A stretch of 56,818 bases of DNA, from positions 1 through 56,818 of the forward strand of contig SEAY01000024.1 of the NCBI GenBank assembly GCA_004144865.1. The letters run 5' to 3'. Positions 32,280 through 40,870 of this stretch are shown one piece after another. Position numbers and translations under genes: made by a program. Below the pieces are notes generated by a model. That model was not told the DNA's origin. It was given only the letters and a program-made list of their open reading frames with translations, and ran no database searches. The first letter of the stretch is position 1. Each line of letters opens with the position of its first letter. The stretch is from Comamonadaceae bacterium. GTDB taxonomy: Bacteria; Pseudomonadota; Gammaproteobacteria; Burkholderiales; Burkholderiaceae_C.

Positions 32280-33053
32280 TTGTCCGCTGAGACCATCCTG
32301 GAGACCCAGGGCCTGACCAAGGAGTTCAAGGGCTTCGTGGCCGTGAACAACGTGGACCTGAAGGTCAGGCGCGGCGACATCCATGCCTTGATCGGCCCCA
32401 ACGGCGCCGGCAAGACCACCTTCTTCAACCTGCTCACCAAGTTCCTGCCGCCCACGCGCGGCAAGATCACCTACCGCGGCGTCGACATCACCCACGAGCG
32501 GCCGGCGCAGACGGCCCGCCGCGGCATCGTGCGCTCGTTCCAGATCTCCGCGGTGTTCCCGCACCTGACCGCGCTGGAGAACGTGCGCGCGGCGCTGCAG
32601 CGCAACCTCGGCACCTCCTTCCATTTCTGGAAGGCCGAGAAGTCGCTCTACCCGCTGCACGGCCGCGCCATGGAACTGCTCGCGCAGGTCGACCTGCAGG
32701 ATTTCGCGGACGAACTCACCGTCAACCTGCCCTACGGCCGCAAGCGCGCACTGGAGCTGGCGACCACGATGGCGCTGGAGCCGGAACTGATGCTGCTGGA
32801 CGAACCCACGCAGGGCATGGGCCACGAGGACGTGCACCGCGTGACGCAGCTGATCAAGAAGGTCTCGCAGGGCCGCACCATCCTGATGGTGGAACACAAC
32901 ATGAACGTGGTGTCGTCCATCGCCGACCGCATCACCGTGCTGCAGCGCGGCGCGGTGATCGCCGACGGCCCCTATGCGGAGGTCTCGCAGAACCCGCAGG
33001 TGATCGAGGCCTACATGGGCAGCGCCGAGACCGAACTCCAGGGGGCCCACTGA
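32280..33053 (+). CDS. livG: Branched-chain-type ABC transporter ATPase LivG
   Basis: A 257-residue ATPase with Walker A GPNGAGKTT near residue 39, a LivG-type insert (RSFQISAVFPHLTALENVRAA) and Walker B LMLLDEPTQGM. The signature loop reads LPYGRKRALELATTM, where the usual LSYGxQR is slightly altered. The start is TTG at 32280, supported by GGAGGAG five bases upstream; no nearby ATG fits. First gene of livG-F-K-H-M. The substrate could be branched-chain amino acids or other amide or acid compounds. Confidence 0.9.
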   Translation: MSAETILETQGLTKEFKGFVAVNNVDLKVRRGDIHALIGPNGAGKTTFFNLLTKFLPPTRGKITYRGVDITHERPAQTARRGIVRSFQISAVFPHLTALENVRAALQRNLGTSFHFWKAEKSLYPLHGRAMELLAQVDLQDFADELTVNLPYGRKRALELATTMALEPELMLLDEPTQGMGHEDVHRVTQLIKKVSQGRTILMVEHNMNVVSSIADRITVLQRGAVIADGPYAEVSQNPQVIEAYMGSAETELQGAH

Positions 33054-33760
33054 TGGCAGCCAACGAGATGCTCCGCATCGAGAACCTGCATGCGTGGTAC
33101 GGCGAGTCCCACGTGCTGCACGGCGTGAACATGAGCGTGAACGAGGGCGAGGTGGTCTCGCTGCTCGGGCGCAACGGTGCCGGCCGCACCACGACGATGC
33201 GCGCGATCGTCGGCCTGACCGGCGCGCGCAAGGGCTCGATCCGCATCCGCGGCCAGGAAGTCGTGAAGATGCCGCCGCACCGCGTGGCGCGGCTCGGCGT
33301 CGGCTACTGCCCCGAGGAGCGCGGCATCTTCGCCAGCCTGTCTGCGGAGGAGAACCTCATGCTGCCGCCCGCCATCGCGCAGGGCGGCATGAGCGTGGCC
33401 GAGATCTACGACATGTTCCCGAACCTGAAGGAGCGCGCGGCCAGCCCCGGCACGCGCCTCTCGGGCGGCGAGCAGCAGATGCTGGCGGTGGCGCGCATCC
33501 TGCGCACCGGCGCGCGCCTGCTGCTGCTGGACGAGATCTCCGAAGGCCTGGCGCCGGTGATCGTGCAGAAGCTGGCCGAGACCATCCGCACGCTCAAGGC
33601 CAAGGGCTACACGATCGTGCTGGTGGAGCAGAACTTCCGCTTCGCCGCACCGCTGGCCGACCGCTTCTACGTGATGGAACACGGGAAGATCGTCCGCGAA
33701 TTCGCCCAGCACGAGCTGCAGGCCAACAAGGAAATGCTCCAGGAATACCTGGGCGTGTGA
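33053..33760 (+). CDS. livF: Branched-chain-type ABC transporter ATPase LivF, Walker A Lys to Arg
   Basis: A 235-residue ATPase. The ATG shares one base with the livG stop. The P-loop reads GRNGAGRTTT, so residue 45 is Arg (codon CGC, 33185-33187) where the family has the ATP-binding Lys. Signature LSGGEQQMLAVARIL, Walker B LLLLDEISEGLAP and switch His-region VEQNFRFA are intact. With LivG it forms the ATPase pair, and the change may make this site less active. Such Arg variants seem to recur in betaproteobacterial LivF, from memory. Confidence 0.9.
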   Translation: MAANEMLRIENLHAWYGESHVLHGVNMSVNEGEVVSLLGRNGAGRTTTMRAIVGLTGARKGSIRIRGQEVVKMPPHRVARLGVGYCPEERGIFASLSAEENLMLPPAIAQGGMSVAEIYDMFPNLKERAASPGTRLSGGEQQMLAVARILRTGARLLLLDEISEGLAPVIVQKLAETIRTLKAKGYTIVLVEQNFRFAAPLADRFYVMEHGKIVREFAQHELQANKEMLQEYLGV

Positions 33761-33789
33761 CATTGCTTTTACTGAAGGAGACCGTGGAT

Positions 33790-34992
33790 ATGAAGATCAA
33801 GACCCTCGTAGCTGCCCTGGCCGTCGGCTTCGGCGCCAGCGGCGCCTTCGCTCAGGCCCAGACCGGCCCGGTGCGCATCGGCTTCATCACCGACATGGCC
33901 AGCTTGTACGCGGACATCGACGGTCCGGCCGGCGCCGAAATGGTGAAGTGGGCGGTGCAGGACTTCGGCGGCAAGGTGCTGAACCGCCCGGTCGAGGTGC
34001 TCTCGGCCGACCACCAGAACAAGGCCGACGTCGCCGCCTCCAAGGCGCGCGAGTGGATCGACACCCAGAACCTGGCCATGCTGGTCGGCGGCACCAGCTC
34101 GGGCACCAACCTCGCCATGGCGGGCATCGCCAAGGAGAAGAAGCTCCCCTTCATCTCCATCGGAGCCGGCAGCGCGCAGCTGACCAACGAGGCCTGCTCC
34201 CCCTACACCATCCACTACGCCTACGACACCGTGGCGCTGGCGAAGGTGGGCGGCAGCGCACTGGTGAAGGCCGGCGCCAAGAAGTGGTACTTCCTGACCG
34301 CCGACTATGCGTTCGGCCATTCGCTGGAGGGGGACTCCTCCACGGTGGTGAAGGCCAACGGCGGCACCGTGCTGGGCGCCGTGCGCCACCCGCTGAACGC
34401 TTCGGACTTCTCCTCCTTCCTGCTGCAGGCGCAGGGCTCCAAAGCCGACATCCTGGGCCTGGCCAACGCCGGCGGAGACTTCATCAACGCGATGAAGGCG
34501 GCCAAGGAGTTCGGCATCACCAAGAACATGAAGGTCGCAGGCCTGCTGGTGTTCATCAACGACGTGCATTCCATCGGAGTGCGCAACGCCGAGGGCCTGC
34601 AGCTGGCGGACAGCTGGTACTGGAACCAGGACGACGAGTCGCGCAAGTTCGCGAAGCGCTTCTTCGACAAGTACAAGCGCATGCCCTCGTCCATCCAGGC
34701 AGCCGACTATTCCGCCACCATGAATTACCTGAAGGCGGTTCAGAAAGTCGGCACCACCGACGGCGAGAAGGTGATGGCCGAACTGAAGTCCATGAAGTAC
34801 AACGACTTCTATCACAAGAACGCGAGCGTGCGGGCCGACGGCCGCATGATCCACGACATGTACCTGTACCAGGTGAAGACCGCCAAGGAATCGACCAAGC
34901 CCTGGGACTACTACAAGCTCGTGGCCAAGGTGCCCGGCGACCAGGCGTTCACGACGGTCGCCGAGTCCAAGTGCTCGATGCTGAAGAAGTGA
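33790..34992 (+). CDS. Branched-chain-type periplasmic binding protein
   Basis: 400 residues. A signal peptide (MKIKTLVAALAVGFGASGAF, cut after AFA) precedes a Peripla_BP_6 fold: VRIGFITDMASLYADIDGPA, ADHQNKADVA, LVGGTSSGTNLAMAGIAKEK. It delivers ligand to LivHM. The ATG at 33790 follows GGAG. 29 bp after livF, and separated from livH by a repeat, so the order is the less common G-F-K-H-M. The ligand is not determined. Confidence 0.9.
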   Translation: MKIKTLVAALAVGFGASGAFAQAQTGPVRIGFITDMASLYADIDGPAGAEMVKWAVQDFGGKVLNRPVEVLSADHQNKADVAASKAREWIDTQNLAMLVGGTSSGTNLAMAGIAKEKKLPFISIGAGSAQLTNEACSPYTIHYAYDTVALAKVGGSALVKAGAKKWYFLTADYAFGHSLEGDSSTVVKANGGTVLGAVRHPLNASDFSSFLLQAQGSKADILGLANAGGDFINAMKAAKEFGITKNMKVAGLLVFINDVHSIGVRNAEGLQLADSWYWNQDDESRKFAKRFFDKYKRMPSSIQAADYSATMNYLKAVQKVGTTDGEKVMAELKSMKYNDFYHKNASVRADGRMIHDMYLYQVKTAKESTKPWDYYKLVAKVPGDQAFTTVAESKCSMLKK

Positions 34993-35000
34993 CCTGAGAG

Positions 35001-35075
35001 GTAGGCTGGGTTTCGCCGCAGGCGAACCCCAGCTTGCCTTCGGCGCCGGGGTCCGCTGCGCGGAACCCAGCCTAC
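35001..35075. repeat. GTAGGCTGGGTT/AACCCAGCCTAC inverted repeat, copy 2
   Basis: Outer arms GTAGGCTGGGTT and AACCCAGCCTAC, with an inner GCGAACCCCAGC / GCCGGGGTCCGC-like pair. It matches copy 1 at 31041-31112. It sits inside the liv operon between the receptor and livH, where it could stabilise the receptor mRNA or attenuate downstream genes. Confidence 0.72.
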
Positions 35076-35123
35076 GAACCGCGGCGACACCAGCCCACGA
35101 ACACGAGCAGACATCCCGCCTCC

Positions 35124-36008
35124 ATGGAAATCTTCGGCATTCCCCACCAGGCCTTCCTGGGCCAGCTGATGCTGGGACTGGTCAATGGCGCCTTCTACGC
35201 CATGCTCAGCCTCGGCCTCGCGGTCATCTTCGGCCTGCTGGACATCGTCAATTTCGCCCATGGCGCGCTGTACATGGTGGGCGCGTTCGCCGCGTGGATC
35301 ATGCTGGACACGTGGGGGGTGAACTACTGGTTCGCGCTCATCCTCGCACCGCTGGTGGTCGGCGTGCTGGGCGTGATCATCGAACGCCTGTTCCTCAAGC
35401 GGCTGTACGGGCTGGACCCCCTGTACGGGCTGCTGCTCACCTTCGGCCTCGCGCTGATCCTGGAAGGCATATTCCGCCGCCAGTACGGCGTCTCCGGTCA
35501 ATCCTACGACGTGCCCGAACTGCTCTCGGGCGCCACCAACCTCGGCTTCATGATCCTGCCCAACTACCGGGCGTGGGTCGTGCTGGCCTCCATCGCCGTC
35601 TGCCTGGCGACCTGGTACCTGATCGAGCGCACGCGGCTGGGCGCGTACCTGCGCGCCGGCACCGAGAACTCCAAGCTGGTGCAGGCCTTCGGCGTGAACG
35701 TGCCGCTGATGGTGACGCTCACCTACGGCGCGGGCGCCGCGCTCGCCGGGCTGGCCGGCGTGCTGGCCGCGCCCATCATCCAGGTGACGCCGCTGATGGG
35801 GTCCAACCTGATCATCGTGGTGTTCGCCGTCGTCGTGATCGGCGGCATGGGCTCCATCCTCGGATCCGTCGTCACGGGCCTGGGCCTGGGCGTGATCGAG
35901 GGCTTCACGCGCGTGTTCTACCCGGAAGCCTCCAACGTGGTGGTGTTCGTCATCATGGCGATCGTTCTGATGCTGCGGCCCGCCGGCCTGTTCGGCAAGG
36001 AAGCCTGA
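35124..36008 (+). CDS. livH: Branched-chain-type ABC permease LivH
   Basis: A 294-residue permease with about eight membrane helices. LGLVNGAFYAMLSLGLAVIF and VNFAHGALYMVGAF near residues 15-55 are LivH hallmarks, and a late GGMGSILGSVVTGLGLGVIE completes the fold. The ATG MEIFGIPHQ at 35124 is chosen since the codons upstream lie in the intergenic repeat. Works with LivM. Confidence 0.92.
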   Translation: MEIFGIPHQAFLGQLMLGLVNGAFYAMLSLGLAVIFGLLDIVNFAHGALYMVGAFAAWIMLDTWGVNYWFALILAPLVVGVLGVIIERLFLKRLYGLDPLYGLLLTFGLALILEGIFRRQYGVSGQSYDVPELLSGATNLGFMILPNYRAWVVLASIAVCLATWYLIERTRLGAYLRAGTENSKLVQAFGVNVPLMVTLTYGAGAALAGLAGVLAAPIIQVTPLMGSNLIIVVFAVVVIGGMGSILGSVVTGLGLGVIEGFTRVFYPEASNVVVFVIMAIVLMLRPAGLFGKEA

Positions 36009-36009
36009 C

Positions 36010-37041
36010 ATGTCCTCTCCCTCCACCGCCACCACCGCCGGCGAGATGCCGGTCGAAGCGCCCAACGCCGCGATCGCGCAGCACGGCGCGGGCTCCAGCC
36101 TGCTGGTTCGCGCCGTCTACCTCGCGCTGCTGGTCCTCGCGCTCGTTGCGCCGCTGATCGGGCTGTACCCGGTCTTCGTGATGAAGCTGCTGTGCTTCGC
36201 GCTGTTCGCGTGCGCCTTCAACCTGCTGCTGGGCTTCACCGGCCTGCTCTCCTTCGGCCACGCGGCCTTCTTCGGCTTCGCCGCCTACGTCACCGGCCAT
36301 ACGGTCAAGGTGATGGGCTGGACGCCAGAGCTGGGCGTGCTGGCCGGCGGCGTGGTCGCCGCGCTGCTGGGCCTGGTGTTCGGCTTCGTCGCCATCCGCC
36401 GCCAGGGCATCTACTTCGCCATGATCACGCTGGCGCTGTCGCAGATGGTGTATTTCATCTGCCTGCAGGCGCCCTTCACCGGCGGCGAGGACGGCCTGCA
36501 GGGCGTACCGCGCGGCAAGCTGTTCGGCATGATCTCGCTCGTGGACGACACGGTCATGTACTACCTGGTGCTGGCCGTGTTCGTGGCCTGCTTCCTGGGG
36601 ATCATGCGCATCGTGAACTCGCCCTTCGGCCAGGTGCTGAAGATGATCCGCGAGAACGAGCCGCGCGCCGTGTCCCTCGGCTACGAGGTCGACCGCTACA
36701 AGCTGCTCGCCTTCGTGCTGTCCGCCTCGCTGGCCGGCCTGGCCGGCTCGCTGAAGACCCTGGTGATGAAGTTCGCCACCCTCACCGACGTGCACTGGTC
36801 GATGTCCGGCGAAGTGATCCTGATGAGCCTGCTCGGCGGCGTCGGCACCTTCTTCGGGCCGGTGCTGGGCGCGGGCATCGTGATCTCGCTGCAGAACATG
36901 CTGGCCGACAAGGTGGGCGAGTGGGTCACGGTGATCATCGGCGGCATCTTCGTGCTGTGCGTGCTCGCTTTCCGCAAGGGCGTGGTGGGCGAGCTTCTCG
37001 CGTGGCGCGATCGCCGCAAGGCGCGAGCGAAGTCCGCCTGA
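36010..37041 (+). CDS. livM: Branched-chain-type ABC permease LivM
   Basis: A 343-residue permease that begins one base after livH. A 35-residue polar N-terminal tail is followed by about nine helices. GFTGLLSFGHAAFFGFAAYV is the conserved LivM segment, and MIRENEPRAVSLGYEVDRYK the cytoplasmic coupling loop. Last gene of the transporter set. Confidence 0.92.
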   Translation: MSSPSTATTAGEMPVEAPNAAIAQHGAGSSLLVRAVYLALLVLALVAPLIGLYPVFVMKLLCFALFACAFNLLLGFTGLLSFGHAAFFGFAAYVTGHTVKVMGWTPELGVLAGGVVAALLGLVFGFVAIRRQGIYFAMITLALSQMVYFICLQAPFTGGEDGLQGVPRGKLFGMISLVDDTVMYYLVLAVFVACFLGIMRIVNSPFGQVLKMIRENEPRAVSLGYEVDRYKLLAFVLSASLAGLAGSLKTLVMKFATLTDVHWSMSGEVILMSLLGGVGTFFGPVLGAGIVISLQNMLADKVGEWVTVIIGGIFVLCVLAFRKGVVGELLAWRDRRKARAKSA

Positions 37042-37111
37042 GGCTGTCGTCCAGGTGATTGGAGCTCCCCGCGTCCCGCGCTAACCTGCGCCGACGCGAA
37101 AGGAGCTCCCC

Positions 37112-37882
37112 ATGAAAGACCTCTTCTCCCTCCAGGGCCGCGTGGCCCTGGTCACCGGCGGCTCGCGCGGCATAGGCCGCATGATCGCCACGGGCTTCCT
37201 GCAGCAGGGCGCGCGCGTCTACATCACGGCGCGCAAGGCCGCTCAGTGCGAAGCCACCGCCGCGGAGTTGTCGGCCCTGGGCGGCTGCATCGCCCTGCCC
37301 GCGGACGTGTCGACCGTGGAAGGCGCCCGCAAGCTTGCCGCGGAGATCGCGCAGCGCGAACCGGCGCTCGACATCCTCGTGAACAACGCCGGCGCTGCGT
37401 GGGGCGAGGAGTTCGACACGTTCCCGGAAGCCGGCTGGGACAAGGTGGTCGACCTGAACATGAAGACGCCGTTCTTCCTCACGCAGGCGCTGCACGAGCC
37501 GCTGAAGCGCGCCGCGAAGTCCCGGCCGGCCAAGGTGATCAACATCGCGTCGATCGACGGCATCTCGGTGAACTCGTGGGAGACCTACTCGTACGCGGCG
37601 AGCAAGGCGGGGCTGATCCACCTGACCAGGCGCATGGCGCTGCGCCTGGCGCAGGACAACATCGTGGTCAGCGGCATCGCGCCGGGACCGTTTCCTTCGG
37701 ACATGAACAAGGAAGCGCGCGACCACGGCGATGCGGTCGCGCACCGCGTGCCTGCGGGCCGCGTCGGGAACGCGGAAGACATGGCTGGCGCGGCGATCTA
37801 CCTCGCGTCACGCGCGGGAGATTACGTCGTGGGCGAGACCATCGTGGTGGATGGCGGCGTGACGATCGCGCGGGGGAACTGA
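37112..37882 (+). CDS. SDR-family oxidoreductase
   Basis: 256 residues, classical short-chain dehydrogenase. Nucleotide motif TGGSRGIG near residues 16-23, NNAG near 91, catalytic Ser in NIASIDGIS and Y-x3-K in YSYAASKAGL, and a C-terminal VVDGGVTIARG. AAAGGAG lies before the ATG; GGAGCTCCCC is directly repeated at 37061 and 37102. On the same strand as liv, 70 bp downstream, so possibly part of that transcript. The substrate is unknown. Confidence 0.9.
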   Translation: MKDLFSLQGRVALVTGGSRGIGRMIATGFLQQGARVYITARKAAQCEATAAELSALGGCIALPADVSTVEGARKLAAEIAQREPALDILVNNAGAAWGEEFDTFPEAGWDKVVDLNMKTPFFLTQALHEPLKRAAKSRPAKVINIASIDGISVNSWETYSYAASKAGLIHLTRRMALRLAQDNIVVSGIAPGPFPSDMNKEARDHGDAVAHRVPAGRVGNAEDMAGAAIYLASRAGDYVVGETIVVDGGVTIARGN

Positions 37883-37943
37883 GCGGGGAATGTGCCCGAT
37901 GTGACCTGGACCGCGCGGAATAGCATGCAGCGTGGTCCCGCCT

Positions 37944-37976
37944 GTGAAGAGGATCGGCTTTGCCGGGCCTCTTCAC
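37944..37976. terminator. Hairpin 1 between convergent SDR and PfkB genes
   Basis: GTGAAGAGG pairs with CCTCTTCAC, with an inner CGGC-TTT-GCCG stem. It is the first of two strong tandem hairpins. No T-run follows. Confidence 0.55.
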
Positions 37977-37986
37977 ACTGATCAGA

Positions 37987-38022
37987 TCACTCTGAAAAAT
38001 CGCTTGCGATTTTTCAGAGTGA
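37987..38022. terminator. Hairpin 2 with 16-bp perfect arms, overlapping the PfkB stop
   Basis: TCACTCTGAAAAATCG pairs perfectly with CGATTTTTCAGAGTGA around the loop CTTG. The TGA of the PfkB gene (38014-38016) lies in one arm. T5 is inside the 3' arm in both directions, so it can act both ways as a terminator or mRNA-end protector. Confidence 0.7.
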
Positions 38023-38904
38023 AGCCAATGTGTAGTTCTGCGGCCCCCGGCTGGCGATCTTGATCGCGCCGACCTTGTTGCCCAGGTGCGCGCACTTCGC
38101 GAGCGACCAGCCCTGCTCCAGGCCGTGCAGCAGCGCGCCGCGCCAGGCATCGCCGCAGCCGGTGGGATCGACGATCGCCTTGGGCTGCTCGGGGGGCACC
38201 AGCGTCACTTCGCCGTTCACCCAGACCTCGCAGCCGTCGCCGCCCAGCGTGACCACCAGGCCGTTCACGCGCTTGGAGATCTCGGCGCTGCTCCAGCCGG
38301 TGCGCTCGGACAGCATCTTGCCTTCGTAGTCGTTCACCGTGACCCACGTCGCCTGGTCGACGAAGTTCGCCAGTTCCTTGCCGTCGAACATCGGCAGGCC
38401 CTGGCCCGGATCGAACACGAAGGGGATGCCCGCGGACTTGAACTGCGCGGCGTGCTGCAGCATGGCGTCGCGGCCATCGGGGGAGATCATGCCCAGCTTG
38501 ATGTCGGGCCGCGCCCGCACCTTCGTGCCGTGCGCCTGCATCATCGCGCCCGGATGGAAGGCGGTGATCTGGTTGTTGTCGCGGTCCGTCATGATCATGG
38601 CCTGCGCGGTGTAGGTGTCCTCCACGCGCAGGATGAACTCGCTGCTGATGCCCAGCTGGTCCAGGCGCTGCAGGTAGTCGCCGCCGTCGGACCCCACGGC
38701 GCCCATCGGCAGCGGCGTGCCGCCCAGCAGCTTGAGGCTGTACGCGATATTGCCCGCGCAGCCGCCGAAGTCGCGCCGCAGCGCCGGCACCAGGAAGGAC
38801 ACGTTCAGGATGTGCAGCTGGTCCGGCAGGATCTGCTCGGCGAAGCGGCCCTCGAAGCTCATGATGGTGTCGAAGGCGAGGGATCCGCAGATGACGGCGG
38901 CCAT
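38014..38904 (-). CDS. PfkB-family sugar/nucleoside kinase
   Basis: A 296-residue ribokinase-fold kinase. Substrate-side motif GGCAGNIAYSLKLLGG near residues 47-62 and the ATP/catalytic motif DPTGCGDAWRGALLHG near 250, with the catalytic Asp in GCGDAWRG. The GCAGN start of the substrate loop resembles the adenosine-kinase-like branch. The substrate is not certain. It ends inside a long hairpin, and the ATG at 38904 lies 17 bp after the zinc-ribbon gene stop, suggesting co-transcription with it. Confidence 0.87.
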   Translation of the reverse strand: MAAVICGSLAFDTIMSFEGRFAEQILPDQLHILNVSFLVPALRRDFGGCAGNIAYSLKLLGGTPLPMGAVGSDGGDYLQRLDQLGISSEFILRVEDTYTAQAMIMTDRDNNQITAFHPGAMMQAHGTKVRARPDIKLGMISPDGRDAMLQHAAQFKSAGIPFVFDPGQGLPMFDGKELANFVDQATWVTVNDYEGKMLSERTGWSSAEISKRVNGLVVTLGGDGCEVWVNGEVTLVPPEQPKAIVDPTGCGDAWRGALLHGLEQGWSLAKCAHLGNKVGAIKIASRGPQNYTLASL

Positions 38905-38921
38905 GGAAATCTTTCTCGGAG

Positions 38922-39935
38922 TCAGGGATAGAAGGCAAGCAGCCGGTAGCCGGCCACGCGTGCATTGTCCGCAGCGCTGACGGTCAGGCCCACCGCCCGC
39001 GACCAGTCGCCGCCGGCGGCTATCACGCCGCCGGGCGCGCCCATTTCCTGCGGCGTGATCACGCGGCGGGCCACGGTCTGGTCCTGCCCGTCGGTGATGG
39101 TGAGCTCCAGCGCGGGCGCCGCGAGCTGGATGCCTGCGGTGTTGCGCAGGGTGAACGCGAGCCGGTAGGTGTCGTTGCGAACGCGGTTGAAGCCCGAGCT
39201 TTCGATGACGATGGCCTCGATCTGGCGCGGCGCGCCCAGGGTGCAGCCCAGCGCATCGCACATGCGCGCGAGCCACGGCTGCAACGCCGGCTGCGACTGG
39301 GCGAGCCGGTCGCGGTCCTGGTAGGCCACCTGGACCAGCAGCACCGCGGCCAGCAGCAGGCTCGCGAACGCGAGGAAGATCCGCACCATGGGGCGGCGCC
39401 AGAACGCCCGTCGGTTCGCCTGCCGCACGAAGGAGACGTTCGGCATCGCGTGCCGGGGCTCGTCGTCGTCGCCGTCCAGGTCGGAGGGCACCTCGCTGTC
39501 CACCTCGAGGGTGGAGGGCAGCACCGAGGAATCGCTTCCCTGCCGTGCGAGGTCGGACGGCCGGAACACGAAGGGCGTGTCGAGCGGGGAGGGATCGAGG
39601 GACTGGCTCTCGGGGCCGAAGAAGCTGGATCCGTCGGCGGAGGGGTCCGGCGCCGCGGCGCGCGGGCGCTCGGGCTCCGGCTCCGCACGGCGCAGCGGCA
39701 GCGGCGCGGGCTGGGTCGGGAGCTCCTGCGGAACCGTGGCCCGCAGGTCCGCGGGGCGCGTGGCCTGTTCCGCCAGCGGGGGCTCGAACAGGATCGATTC
39801 GTCGCTCAGGTTCGCGCTGGCGTCGAACACCTCGGCGCAATGGCCGCAGCGCACCCAGCCTTCGGAGATCTTCAGCTGGTCCGGGACGACGCGGAACATC
39901 GTCCCGCAGGCGGGGCAGCTGGTGATCATGCTCAT
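38922..39935 (-). CDS. Zinc-ribbon DUF3426 membrane protein
   Basis: 337 residues. An N-terminal MJ0042-type zinc ribbon with CPACG and CGHC (first 35 residues), then a long Pro/Glu/Ser-rich disordered linker (about 50-165), one membrane helix near 180-205 and a DUF3426 beta domain to the end. Commonly found next to prmA and the acc genes in betaproteobacteria, function unknown. The start could be two codons later at 39929; no Shine-Dalgarno decides it. Confidence 0.87.
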   Translation of the reverse strand: MSMITSCPACGTMFRVVPDQLKISEGWVRCGHCAEVFDASANLSDESILFEPPLAEQATRPADLRATVPQELPTQPAPLPLRRAEPEPERPRAAAPDPSADGSSFFGPESQSLDPSPLDTPFVFRPSDLARQGSDSSVLPSTLEVDSEVPSDLDGDDDEPRHAMPNVSFVRQANRRAFWRRPMVRIFLAFASLLLAAVLLVQVAYQDRDRLAQSQPALQPWLARMCDALGCTLGAPRQIEAIVIESSGFNRVRNDTYRLAFTLRNTAGIQLAAPALELTITDGQDQTVARRVITPQEMGAPGGVIAAGGDWSRAVGLTVSAADNARVAGYRLLAFYP

Positions 39936-39979
39936 GACCCGCGGATTCTAGTGAGGCTCAGCAGTCTTGCGAGCGCCGC

Positions 39980-40861
39980 TCACCGCCTGGCGGTCATGAG
40001 GATCCATCCGTCTTCTTCGTCGCTCACTTCCAACGGGAGGTAGGGGGCGTACGCGGCCTTCAGTTCGTCGGCCTGCCGCGACAGGATGCCGGCCAGCACC
40101 AGCGCGCCGCCCGGTGCAACATGGCCGCACAGCAGCGGCGCGAGCACCTTCAGCGGCGTGGCCAGGATGTTGGCCAGCACCACGTCGTACGTCCCGCTGG
40201 CCCGGTCCGGCAAGCCGGCGGCCAGCTGCACGCCGTTCGCCTCGGCGTTCGCCTCCGTGGAACGCACCGCGGCTTCGTCAATGTCCACCGCGTCGACGCT
40301 GGCGGCGCCGAACTTCGCCGCGCCGATGGCCAGGATGCCGGAGCCGCAGCCGTAGTCCAGCACCCGCTGCGCCCTGGGCGGATTGCGCGCTATCCAGCGC
40401 AGGCACATGCGGGTGGTCGGGTGCGTTCCCGTGCCGAAGGCCAGGCCGGGGTCGAGGCGGATGATTTCCTGCGCCTGCGCCGGCGGCTCGTGCCAGGTCG
40501 GCACGATCCAGAAGCTGGGCGTGATCTCCACCGGCTCGAACTGCGACTGCGTCAGGCGCACCCAGTCCTGGTCCGGCACGGGCTGCACGCCCAGCACCTT
40601 GCAGTCGTGGAAGAAATCCTGGGGCGGCAGCAGCTGCGCGGCTTCGCGCGCCTGCGCCTCCTGCGCGAACAGCGCGATCACCAGCGAGCGCTGCCAGCCT
40701 TCCTTGGGCGGCGGCATGCCAGGTTCGCCGAACAGGGTCTGCTCGGCGGGAGTCTGGGCGTCGGCATCCTCCACGGAAACCGACAGCGCATCGAGCGCTT
40801 CGAGCGCATCACCGACGGCTTCGATGCGCTCTTCGGGGCAGAGCAGCCGCAGCTCGAACAT
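39980..40861 (-). CDS. prmA: Ribosomal protein L11 methyltransferase PrmA
   Basis: 293 residues; trimethylates L11 using S-adenosylmethionine. PrmA N-terminal domain, then a Rossmann methyltransferase with LDPGLAFGTGTHPTTRMCL, motif I VLDYGCGSGILAIGA near 165-180 and VLANILATPL, the N-x-x-x substrate-side motif. Length equals E. coli PrmA (293). It starts 9 bp after accC, the usual betaproteobacterial order accB-accC-prmA. Confidence 0.95.
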   Translation of the reverse strand: MFELRLLCPEERIEAVGDALEALDALSVSVEDADAQTPAEQTLFGEPGMPPPKEGWQRSLVIALFAQEAQAREAAQLLPPQDFFHDCKVLGVQPVPDQDWVRLTQSQFEPVEITPSFWIVPTWHEPPAQAQEIIRLDPGLAFGTGTHPTTRMCLRWIARNPPRAQRVLDYGCGSGILAIGAAKFGAASVDAVDIDEAAVRSTEANAEANGVQLAAGLPDRASGTYDVVLANILATPLKVLAPLLCGHVAPGGALVLAGILSRQADELKAAYAPYLPLEVSDEEDGWILMTARR

Positions 40862-40870
40862 GGGACCGGG

